A stretch of 64,000 nucleotides of DNA from Bacillota bacterium (lineage in GTDB: Bacteria > Bacillota > Clostridia > Acetivibrionales > JAMNXU01): positions 1-64,000 of the forward strand of contig JAMNXU010000038.1 of the NCBI GenBank assembly GCA_023623175.1, read 5' to 3'. The notes beneath the pieces are model-generated. The model did no database searches. It saw only the letters and a list, made by a program, of their open reading frames with translations, and had not been told where the DNA came from. The position numbers and the translations under genes were made by a program. Shown here piece after piece: positions 46,181-53,922 of this stretch. The stretch's first letter is position 1. Each line of letters begins with the position of its first letter.

Positions 46181-46194
46181 CGGTAACGTTACCG
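46181..46194. promoter_or_regulatory. LacI-family-type operator palindrome
   Basis: CGGTAACGTTACCG is a perfect 14 bp palindrome with the central CG step typical of LacI/GalR-family operators. It lies about 53-66 bp downstream of the predicted start, consistent with a roadblock operator in the leader of the binding protein gene. No LacI-type regulator gene lies in the window. Confidence 0.65.
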
Positions 46195-46236
46195 TTATTA
46201 TAGAAAACTATTATAAAACAAAGGGAGGAATAAAAT

Positions 46237-47820
46237 GTGAAAAAAAGTCTTCTGCGTTTCTTGGCGCTTTTGACGGCGCTGCTTTTGATTGTGGGTGCAG
46301 CGGCCGCATGCGGCAAGAAAAACCCGTCGGACGATAAAGATATAGAAGCGTCCGATGACTATGACGATCGCGATGATTCCGATGATTGGGATGACGACTA
46401 CACCGATGATGAAGACTCTTCGGATGACGAAGATGAAGACAGGGATTCCGAAGATACAGACGATGAAACCGGCACCGATGAAGACAGCAACACTCCCGGA
46501 AACAATACCGGAAATAATGGAAGCACCGGAAAACCCAACAACCAGGGATCAACTGGGAAAAACACAACGGGAAAAACCACCACGGGAACCTCTTCCAACA
46601 ACAATAAGCCCACAAAGGTAGATTTGAAGGGCTACACTGTTAAGATAGCCGCATGGTGGAACCTCGATCCCAAGGTACCGACCAACGTTTACTATCAGCA
46701 GGCAGTTCAGCGTGAAAAGGAAGTAAGGGAGAAATATAACGTCAAGTTCCAGTTCGTCAACGTTCCCGGACAGGGAATCAGGGACAGGCTTCCTGCGAGC
46801 GTTCTCGCCGGAGAACCTCTCGGTGACATCGTACGTTGCCGTTCCGGATGGGTACTGCCCGTATTTGCAGGAAGAGGTATTGTAGAGCCTGCTGACAAGT
46901 ACTTCGACGTAAGCGATCCCCTGTGGAATCCTTACATTATTCAGCAGTCGATGTTCAAGGGCCATCCGATGGGCGTAAACCATCAGCAGATGACATCCTA
47001 TTATCGCCTGTTCTACAACAGGAGCATGATGCAGAGACTGGGTCTTGCTGATCCTCAGACTCTCGTAGCTTCCAAGCAGTGGACATGGGCCAAGTTTGAA
47101 GAATACCTTTCAAAGATAGCCCAGGACACTGATAACGATGGTAAATTAGACATTTACGGCGTTTCAGGATTCCCGTGGGTTGCTGTAGTGGCATCCAACG
47201 GCGGGAAGGTTGTTTCTGATGTCAACGGCAAGGACGTTTGGACTCTCAACAAGCCTGAAGCCGTAGAAGCTCTTAAATGGTACAGCAAGCTGCAGAGCCA
47301 GGGCTATATAGGCGGAGGCCAGGCTGACTTTGTTGCAGGCAAATCCGGATTCTATACAGACTATGGCACAGGATTTAAAGCCAACATGAAGGACAAGTGG
47401 GGAGTACTGCCGTTCCCGATCGGACCCAAGGCAAAAGACTATGCAAGCTGGTGGGATGAAGTACACCTCATGACCATACCGAAAAACAGCAAATATCCGA
47501 AGGAAGTCGCAGCTATCTGGACAGACCTGAGCCGCTGGTATTCGAACGCACCCAGCAGGGAAAAGATGCACAGGGATGTTCTGGAGAACATGTATGACGA
47601 TCCGAGAGATGTAGAAATGGATGTATTCCTTGCTTCCAAGTTCTGGCTTGACAAGTACTTTGCATACAACGAAATTATGAATGAACTCTGGCCCGGCGGC
47701 GGACAGGATATAGAAAACGTGATTGACGGCTCGGCCGGTAAGACCATTGACCAGTGGATGGCTGAAAAATCAGGCAAGATGCAGAATATAATCGACCAGC
47801 TCTGGGCAACCTTCAAATAA
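46237..47820 (+). CDS. extracellular solute-binding lipoprotein (family 1, sugar ABC type) with acidic linker
   Basis: Lipoprotein of 527 residues. The signal peptide ends at VGAAAAC. Residues 28-80 are almost all Asp/Glu/Ser, followed by an Asn/Thr/Gly linker to about 125. The binding domain starts at VDLKGYTVKIAAWWNLDPK and has DTDNDGKLDIYGV, a calcium-loop-like motif. It should capture a saccharide for ABC import, but no permease gene is nearby. The start is GTG 46237, which overlaps an ATG-TGA mini-ORF at 46235. A paralog follows. A terminator closes the gene. Confidence 0.9.
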   Translation: MKKSLLRFLALLTALLLIVGAAAACGKKNPSDDKDIEASDDYDDRDDSDDWDDDYTDDEDSSDDEDEDRDSEDTDDETGTDEDSNTPGNNTGNNGSTGKPNNQGSTGKNTTGKTTTGTSSNNNKPTKVDLKGYTVKIAAWWNLDPKVPTNVYYQQAVQREKEVREKYNVKFQFVNVPGQGIRDRLPASVLAGEPLGDIVRCRSGWVLPVFAGRGIVEPADKYFDVSDPLWNPYIIQQSMFKGHPMGVNHQQMTSYYRLFYNRSMMQRLGLADPQTLVASKQWTWAKFEEYLSKIAQDTDNDGKLDIYGVSGFPWVAVVASNGGKVVSDVNGKDVWTLNKPEAVEALKWYSKLQSQGYIGGGQADFVAGKSGFYTDYGTGFKANMKDKWGVLPFPIGPKAKDYASWWDEVHLMTIPKNSKYPKEVAAIWTDLSRWYSNAPSREKMHRDVLENMYDDPRDVEMDVFLASKFWLDKYFAYNEIMNELWPGGGQDIENVIDGSAGKTIDQWMAEKSGKMQNIIDQLWATFK

Positions 47821-47836
47821 ATAATTTCAACCATAG

Positions 47837-47873
47837 CTCCCTGTTATTCTGCGGAATAACAGGGAGTTTTTAT
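47837..47873 (+). terminator. terminator between the two solute-binding protein genes
   Basis: A perfect 13 bp stem, CTCCCTGTTATTC with GAATAACAGGGAG and a four-base loop, is followed by TTTTTATTTTTT. Confidence 0.96.
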
Positions 47874-47885
47874 TTTTTGCGCAAC

Positions 47886-47915
47886 TTGACCTCAAAGATG
47901 CTACTAATATACAAT
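47886..47915 (+). promoter_or_regulatory. promoter of the second solute-binding protein gene
   Basis: TTGACC (47886-47891) and TACAAT (47910-47915) are 18 bp apart. ATATACAATT is repeated just downstream. The palindrome CTGTATACAG (47937-47946) could be an operator. Confidence 0.65.
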
Positions 47916-47980
47916 TAATATACAATTTATAACGTACTGTATACAGGCATCCAAAGGCCAAACCCGGGGAGGTGTGAACG

Positions 47981-49588
47981 CTGAAGGAAAAGGGTACCCG
48001 TATTGTTTTGTTTTTAATAATTGTTTTTTTTGCTCTTGGTTTGGCTGCCGCATGCCACAGGGATTTGCCAGCACGAAATGACAGGAGCGCTCTGGGAAAA
48101 GATTTGAAAGAAGGAAGTCTTACAGACCCATTGAATGGCGAAACCGAACCGGAAGAAGCGCCGGTTGGCGATACTTCTTCCGGCGATTTTTCCACGGGTG
48201 TAGCTTTCGAAGGTGAATCGGGAGAAGAAGAAAAGTCCAGGGAATATGTGATGAGCGAAGAGGTGGCAGCGGCAAAGGGAGAAGGGACTGCGGAAAAAGG
48301 CGCGACACCTGTACCCGGAAAAGTTACTGAAAAGGAAAAGAACTCCGAAAAGCAACCAGGGGAAGAGGCAAGGATTGATTTAAAAGGCTATACCGTTAAG
48401 ATTGCGGCATGGTGGAACCTCGATCCCAAGTCCCCGTCCAACGTTTACTATGTAAAAGCGGTTGAGAGGGAAAAAGAAGTTCGAAAAAAATACAATGTTA
48501 AGATAAAATATATCAGCGTACCGGGGCAGGACCTGAAGGACAAGATTGTTTCAAGCGTCATTGCCGGAGACCCGATTGGCGACATCTGCCGCTGCCGTTC
48601 CGGATGGGTGCTTCCCACGCTGGCGGGAATGGGGTACATAGAACCCGCGGAAAAGTATTTCGACATAAGCGATCCGTTATGGAATCCCTACGTACTAAAA
48701 CAGGCGATGTACAAGGGAAAGGTGATGGGCGTAGATCACGGCCCGCTGTCGTCCTACGCGTGCATGCTTTATAACAGGAGCATGATCCAGAGGCTTGGTC
48801 TCAGGGATCCACAGGAGCTGGTATATAGAAAAGAGTGGACCTGGGCAAAATTTGAGGAATATGTAAAAGCAATTGCAAAAGATACTGACAATGACGGAAA
48901 ACTTGACATATACGGGACCAACCTCGTCACTTTTCAGTCCGCGGTAGCGTCCAACGGAGGAAGGATTGTTTCCGATATTAACGGCCGGGATTTCTTTACG
49001 TTAAACAACCCTGAAGCCGTTGAGGCCTTGAAATGGGTGCAGTATATCAATGGCCTGGGCGTGGCGGGAGGAACGATGGCTGATTTTGCCATGGGGAATA
49101 TGGGATTTTACTGGTGGTGGAATTACGAATGGGGTTTCAAAAGCTCGATGAAGGATAAATGGGGTATCCTGCCGTGTCCCATGGGTCCCCGAGCCAAGGA
49201 TTACGCCGCCTGGTGGGACGAAGTGCACCTTATGTGCATTCCCGCATACAGTAAATACCCGAAGGAAACCGCGGCAATTTGGACGGACTTATGCCGCTGG
49301 TACCCTGGTGTTTCCGGGCGTGACCAAATGTACGAGGAAATGCTGGAAAACCAGTACATGGACAAAAATGACATTGAAATGGCAAAGTTTATATCAACCA
49401 AGTTCTGGCTTGACAAATATTTCGCGTACCCCGACATTGTTGACGACATGTATCCCTGGCCGGACAACGGCACGGGAATTGAGGCCATATTAAGGGGCTC
49501 CGGGACCATGAGCATAGAACAATGGCTGGCCCGGAAATCGGAAATGTACCAGAGTACGATCAACCGCTTGTGGAAAATGTTTGAATAA
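47981..49588 (+). CDS. extracellular solute-binding lipoprotein (paralog), probable CTG start
   Basis: Protein of 535 residues if started at CTG 47981, which has GGAGG eight bases upstream. That start restores a normal signal peptide: KEKGTR, a hydrophobic run, then lipobox GLAAAC. The nearest conventional start (TTG 48008) would remove the positive charges and has no binding site; an in-frame TGA at 47975 excludes anything longer. A Glu/Gly/Ser-rich linker runs to about 128. The binding domain IDLKGYTVKIAAWWNLDPK is clearly paralogous to that of the gene before it (RCRSGWVLP and DTDNDGKLDIYG shared). The linkers are unrelated. Confidence 0.88.
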   Translation: MKEKGTRIVLFLIIVFFALGLAAACHRDLPARNDRSALGKDLKEGSLTDPLNGETEPEEAPVGDTSSGDFSTGVAFEGESGEEEKSREYVMSEEVAAAKGEGTAEKGATPVPGKVTEKEKNSEKQPGEEARIDLKGYTVKIAAWWNLDPKSPSNVYYVKAVEREKEVRKKYNVKIKYISVPGQDLKDKIVSSVIAGDPIGDICRCRSGWVLPTLAGMGYIEPAEKYFDISDPLWNPYVLKQAMYKGKVMGVDHGPLSSYACMLYNRSMIQRLGLRDPQELVYRKEWTWAKFEEYVKAIAKDTDNDGKLDIYGTNLVTFQSAVASNGGRIVSDINGRDFFTLNNPEAVEALKWVQYINGLGVAGGTMADFAMGNMGFYWWWNYEWGFKSSMKDKWGILPCPMGPRAKDYAAWWDEVHLMCIPAYSKYPKETAAIWTDLCRWYPGVSGRDQMYEEMLENQYMDKNDIEMAKFISTKFWLDKYFAYPDIVDDMYPWPDNGTGIEAILRGSGTMSIEQWLARKSEMYQSTINRLWKMFE

Positions 49589-49767
49589 ACAACGTGATGA
49601 ATTTGGAAAAACAAATTAATGAAAAGCATGTACAAATAAGCATCCTGAAGATATGGAGCATATTTTTTGATACTGGAAGATGAGCTTGACAGGAATCATC
49701 TGATGAAGCTGATTCGTAACAGATTCGTAAAGACCTGAACCATAAACATCCCGGGGGAATATGCGAC

Positions 49768-50688
49768 ATGGAGTTCTTGGCTACACTGGAGAAAGTTTCA
49801 GCATTGTTCATACTTATACTCGTCGGCTGTTTAATAAGCAAACTGAAGGTGACAGACAGGGGTTTTACCAGGCCGCTGTCAAACTTCCTTTTTTACGTAT
49901 CCCTTCCTTCGCTTATTATTTCGTCAATGTATTTTCCGTTTTCACCGAAACTGCTGGTTGACAGCCTGCGCCTTATACTGATCGGCATTGCGGTGATGGC
50001 CGGCTCAACGCTGTTGTCCGCTTTTTTGTCCAGGAAATTGAGCGATGATTACCGCGCAAGAAATGTATATGAATTTTCGATGATATTTTCCAACTTCGCT
50101 TTTATGGGTCTGCCGGTAACCGGTGCAATTTTCGGGCAGGAAGGCATTTTCCTCGCATCGGTTTTCAGCGTTCCCATTTATGTATGGGTAAACAGTTACG
50201 GAATCATGCTGATGCAAAGGGACAGCAAGGGATGGAGGGGCATAAGGCTCTCCAATTTGCTAAATCCTGCGCTGATAGCTATAGTCGTCGGATTTTCCCT
50301 GTTTGTGCTGTCCATTGAGCTTCCTGAATTTATTTTCAGCCCGTTAAGCATGCTCGGAAGCACCACGACGCCGCTGTCCATGGTGCTTGCCGGAATGCTG
50401 CTTGTCCAGGCGGGCTGGAAGGACATGTTCGGGAATTACAAAGTGTATATCGTGGCTTTTGTCCGGCTCATAGGCTTTCCGCTAATGGTCATGCTGCTTG
50501 CGGGATTTTTTGTGGACGACCCGCTTCTTGTGGGCGTTCCCGTGATTATTACAGCCATGCCGGTGGCCGCCAACGTTTCTATACTTTCCGAAAAATTCGG
50601 CGGCGAATCCGGCCTCAGCGCCCGGTGCGTGTGCATTACCACTTTCTTGTCAATAATAACCGTGCCTTTTATAAGCTGGCTTTTATAA
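49768..50688 (+). CDS. AEC-family (auxin efflux carrier-type) transporter
   Basis: Membrane protein of 306 residues with ten helices in two five-helix repeats. LVGCLISKLKVTDRGF, LSNFLFYVSLPSLII and MIFSNFAFMGLPVTGAIFG in the first half, and TTPLSMVLAGMLL and AMPVAANVSILSEKFGG in the second, match the family. Members export or take up carboxylates such as malate. GGGGG lies upstream of the ATG. It converges on a UroD-like gene. Confidence 0.9.
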   Translation: MEFLATLEKVSALFILILVGCLISKLKVTDRGFTRPLSNFLFYVSLPSLIISSMYFPFSPKLLVDSLRLILIGIAVMAGSTLLSAFLSRKLSDDYRARNVYEFSMIFSNFAFMGLPVTGAIFGQEGIFLASVFSVPIYVWVNSYGIMLMQRDSKGWRGIRLSNLLNPALIAIVVGFSLFVLSIELPEFIFSPLSMLGSTTTPLSMVLAGMLLVQAGWKDMFGNYKVYIVAFVRLIGFPLMVMLLAGFFVDDPLLVGVPVIITAMPVAANVSILSEKFGGESGLSARCVCITTFLSIITVPFISWLL

Positions 50689-50723
50689 CCGGATGACGCG
50701 GATAACCATGTCGAGACCTGCCA

Positions 50724-51842
50724 CTATCTGCCGGCGGCGAGTGACGCTATTTTTTCAGCCTGCTGCCGGTTCTTGGCGGAAACGGTCAGGAAGAAGGATT
50801 CTCCAGGCAGAACGGAAAACAGCTTTTTCATTTGGTCGATGTCGTCAATGAAGCCGTTAAGTATGATTTTCCTGCCGTTTTCAATGATTTTCCCGTACAG
50901 AGGGTAGTGCATTTCCAGGTAGTGAGGCTGGCCTGGCATCGGAACCCACTGAATTGCATGAAGGTTTTCTATGCTCAGGAGCAGGTCGAGATGCGGCAGT
51001 TCCCCGGGACCGTCGAGGTGGTAGATTCCCTTTTCGAACCAGCTCATTTCTTTTTTCAGGGATGGCAGGACCAATTCTTCAAACATGGCAGGCGATATCA
51101 TTGCTGAAAAATCGCATTGGGAGGGGTATTGGGCCCTTGAAGAAAGCAGCGACATCCAGGTGGTGTGATATCCGTTGTTATACTTGTCAAGTATTTCAAA
51201 CAATTCGTCATGGACTTTTTTCCACAAAACCTGTATGGAATCAATGGCTTTATTCATTTCTTCAGGATAATCCACCACATCGTAAAGCAGGACTTCAGTT
51301 CTCCTCAGCGATGCGAGGATATCGACCACTCCGCCGAGGTCCAGCATGCTGACAACCGCATGGTCCTTCAGCCTTGACGCAACAATTCTGACTGTTTCCA
51401 CGGCCGTTTGGTAATACCTGCTGACCTTTTTCGCAAGCGAATTTATATCTTCCCAGTCCATGGGTTTGTCAAGCTCGAACCATACCGTTTCACCCGTGAA
51501 CTTGGCAAAATTTGTTATGAATGCGGCAAGACAGCCGGGACCCAGGTTCGTGAAGTAGCTCGGGAACCCAGCGCCGTAGTATTCTTCGCATTGGAAGTAT
51601 ATTTCCATCACATCCATGGCTTCTCCGATATATTTCAAGTCCCCTTCTGCGAAAGCGCGTTCAAAGGCTGACGCCAGCACCCAGTCCGGATCGTCGGGCA
51701 TCCAGTCTTTTTTTATTTTTGCGGCCTTTTCGTCAAAGGCGGACTTGTCAAAATACGCGCAAAATATCAGCGGATTTTTGTTTGTGCCTTTCCACCATTC
51801 CTCGTACATTGGACCAACGTTTTGCAGATGTTTTGCCAACAT
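50724..51842 (-). CDS. UroD/MtaA-superfamily protein, HLDG type (copy A)
   Basis: Protein of 372 residues from ATG 51842, where GGGAGGG lies upstream. It has SYFTNLGPGCLAAFI near 95 and a barrel region ending in a strand YHLDGPGELPHLDLLL (about 255). At that place corrinoid methyltransferases have H-x-C-G; here Cys is Asp, so the classical zinc site is not formed. MSLLSSRAQYPSQCDFSAMISP is a second shared block. It is closely similar to the gene at 53923-55026 over its whole length. No haem-pathway neighbours. Substrate unknown; a sugar-derived compound is possible because such genes often occur in carbohydrate loci. Confidence 0.85.
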   Translation of the reverse strand: MLAKHLQNVGPMYEEWWKGTNKNPLIFCAYFDKSAFDEKAAKIKKDWMPDDPDWVLASAFERAFAEGDLKYIGEAMDVMEIYFQCEEYYGAGFPSYFTNLGPGCLAAFITNFAKFTGETVWFELDKPMDWEDINSLAKKVSRYYQTAVETVRIVASRLKDHAVVSMLDLGGVVDILASLRRTEVLLYDVVDYPEEMNKAIDSIQVLWKKVHDELFEILDKYNNGYHTTWMSLLSSRAQYPSQCDFSAMISPAMFEELVLPSLKKEMSWFEKGIYHLDGPGELPHLDLLLSIENLHAIQWVPMPGQPHYLEMHYPLYGKIIENGRKIILNGFIDDIDQMKKLFSVLPGESFFLTVSAKNRQQAEKIASLAAGR

Positions 51843-52197
51843 AGAAAACCCTCCCGGTCTGATTCTAACTTGCACATGTAAAACCTTTACAGTTGTAAAG
51901 GTAAAATATAAAAAGCCGCAAGCATGGATTAAAATACTAAAATGAAATTAAAAGATATTAAGCTTAATTCTAACATTTAATGCCAGGCAATTCAATTGAG
52001 TATAAAAAATAAATCAGGAAGTTTGGCGAGGGTAAAATAAAAATTTTCATAATCGAAAGGCAAGGGGAAAAGGTTGTTAGGAGTGCAAAAAAAAAATCAT
52101 GAAATGATATACATCTCAGAATGAAAAACATCATGGTATAAAATAAGAATCAAAGAGTGAGAGTAAATATCCGGAATCAGAAAAACACAATCGGATA
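51843..52197. other. AT-rich intergenic region upstream of UroD-like copy A
   Basis: No gene is supportable. It lies upstream of copy A and downstream of the DUF438 gene. A-rich tracts and short direct repeats are visible, continuing into the array at 52198-52254. Confidence 0.5.
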
Positions 52198-52254
52198 AGA
52201 GAAACTCAATAGAAAAAAAGAAACTCAACAGAAAAAGAGAAACTCTAAATAAAA
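52198..52254 (+). repeat. three 19 bp tandem copies (GAAACTCAA-type)
   Basis: GAAACTCAA starts at 52201 and 52220, and GAAACTCTA at 52239, an exact 19 bp period with A-rich sequence between. It lies in the gap beyond the DUF438 terminator. Confidence 0.85.
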
Positions 52255-52302
52255 AGCGGAACACCGCGGGTTGGGAGAAAACGCCAATGAAAAGGTTTAT
52301 TG

Positions 52303-52339
52303 AGTAAAAAAAGAGGCTGCTAATCAAGCAGCCTCTTTT
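52303..52339 (-). terminator. intrinsic terminator built into the DUF438 gene end
   Basis: On the minus strand the stem AAAAGAGGCTGC with GCAGCCTCTTTT (12 bp) runs into a T-run. The upstream arm encodes the last codons (KRLL), and the loop contains the TAG stop codon. Confidence 0.92.
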
Positions 52340-53546
52340 CTCCTTCAAGTTTTTTAATGCCGGTTATGTTTTGAGAGACTTCAAGGGTTCCAACATATTC
52401 GCCCTGGGCGTTTCTGACTGCGAAATACCTGATATAGATGAACATATCCTTCATTTGAATCCAGAATTCAGCCACGTCCCTTTTTCCGGCTTTAAAATCG
52501 TTTATGATTTTTTCAACCACGTGGACGCTTGCCGGAGGATGACAGTTCTGGACCTTCCTGCCTATGACAGCCTGGGTCCTGTGGAATATGCGTTCCTTGC
52601 CCTGCGAGAAATACTTTACAGTATCGTCCTTGTCCACGAAGGTGATATCCACCGGGAGATGGTTGAAAATGAGGTTGACTTCTTCCAGCGTCAGAATGCC
52701 GGTATCGAATTTGAGGTATCCCTGGGGAGTATAACTGTAAGCTTTTTCCTTTTCGGCCTTGGGTTCAGATTTACCGGGCTGCCACATGAATTCTTCTTCA
52801 ACGAGGCAGAAACCGATTTGCGAGCTTTGATCGCGGATCTGCCCCCACTCGTCTTCGGTCAGAAGATCAAGGCACATGGGCAGCATGATGTTTTCTTCCT
52901 TGAAGATCATGGAATCCACCATGGCGTTTAATTCATTGACGGCCTCCACCACCTTTTTCACTTCTTCAGCGGATTGGGCCTCGGAAGCCATCTTCAATGT
53001 ATCCTTCAGCTTCAGCCGGATATCGTCGTGGATGCCCCACATTACGGACGAAGGACCCGTTACGCCGTATTTCTCAAGAAACGGGAAAAGAAGATTTTCT
53101 TTTCTAAGGTAGTGTTTATCTATTTCTCCCAACTGATTTAACGCGATCCTGAGATCGGGGAGCTTCGAACTGTCATATCCCGATTGCTCCAGCTTTTCAA
53201 GAGCAGGTTTTATTTTTGTGTTGATCAGCTCTTCAATGGCGCGGTTTTCTTTCTTGAACATGTACACGGGATGGCCGGGAATGGTCTCCTGCCTGACCTG
53301 CTGCTGTTCCAGCGAGTCGAGAAACACCTCGGTATGGACGTCGCAGAGGCGTTTAATCTCTTCGACCGGCAAACCCTCATCGATAAGCGCCTGCTCCAGC
53401 TGAGATATTTCCGTCGCCGTCAGATTTTGAATCACTTTGCTGAATCTTTCCTTTACGTCCTCCACCCTTGCGCCGTCGTGCAGCTCCCTGATAAGCTGCT
53501 TCATGGTTTTTTGCCGTTCTTCCCGATTATTGATGAATTCACTCAT
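52320..53546 (-). CDS. DUF438 protein: hemerythrin-like + PAS domains
   Basis: Cytoplasmic protein of 408 residues. An N-terminal DUF438 helical domain (about 8-75) is followed by a hemerythrin-like four-helix region (about 95-245). KHYLRKENLLFPFLEKYG, WGIHDDIRLKLKD and FKEENIMLPMCLDLL carry the His/Glu residues that would bind a di-iron centre. A C-terminal PAS domain (about 280-400) has LPVDITFVDKDDTVKYFSQG and GTLEVSQNI. These features suggest sensing of oxygen, NO or redox state; there is no output domain. It starts three bases after the DUF1858 stop, forming a two-gene operon. Confidence 0.9.
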   Translation of the reverse strand: MSEFINNREERQKTMKQLIRELHDGARVEDVKERFSKVIQNLTATEISQLEQALIDEGLPVEEIKRLCDVHTEVFLDSLEQQQVRQETIPGHPVYMFKKENRAIEELINTKIKPALEKLEQSGYDSSKLPDLRIALNQLGEIDKHYLRKENLLFPFLEKYGVTGPSSVMWGIHDDIRLKLKDTLKMASEAQSAEEVKKVVEAVNELNAMVDSMIFKEENIMLPMCLDLLTEDEWGQIRDQSSQIGFCLVEEEFMWQPGKSEPKAEKEKAYSYTPQGYLKFDTGILTLEEVNLIFNHLPVDITFVDKDDTVKYFSQGKERIFHRTQAVIGRKVQNCHPPASVHVVEKIINDFKAGKRDVAEFWIQMKDMFIYIRYFAVRNAQGEYVGTLEVSQNITGIKKLEGEKRLLD

Positions 53547-53549
53547 TCC

Positions 53550-53777
53550 TTAACCTCCTTTGACAGTGTACCCATGTTCTTCAAGGGTCTTCACTACCTT
53601 TTCAAGTTCTATTCCCTTCATGACGCAGCCTTTTGGCAATGTCATGACTCTGCCGGCGGTATTCCTTACAACTGGGTTTGTTATGTCGCGAAATCCCAGA
53701 TCCTTGAGAATATCCACCAATTCAGGGAATTCTGAAGTAAGTTCGTAAACAGTTTTGGACAGGTCAACGGTTTTCAT
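53550..53777 (-). CDS. DUF1858-domain small protein
   Basis: Protein of 75 residues, essentially one DUF1858 domain: DLSKTVYELTSEFPELVDIL followed by KDLGFRDITNPVVRNTAGR. These domains usually precede or accompany DUF438/hemerythrin proteins, as here, and resemble the N-terminal helix-turn module of ScdA-type di-iron repair proteins. GGGGG lies before ATG 53777. Role inferred as partner of the next gene in redox or NO response. Confidence 0.87.
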   Translation of the reverse strand: MKTVDLSKTVYELTSEFPELVDILKDLGFRDITNPVVRNTAGRVMTLPKGCVMKGIELEKVVKTLEEHGYTVKGG

Positions 53778-53922
53778 GATTACCCCCTTTTTCCACATGC
53801 AACAAGCTTATTTTTCCTGAAAAACCATATTGTATGCATCGGCTTGTGCAGGTTTTACACTATAATTTTTAACATCAGCCTTTTTTACACCGGCTTTTAT
53901 CAGTTTTTGAGAACCGTCCCCC

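Noticed and set aside
46181-46194. Reading the palindrome as a CcpA cre site
   Set aside because: The flanks are CGG/CCG rather than TG/CA of the cre consensus; a specific LacI-family repressor fits better.
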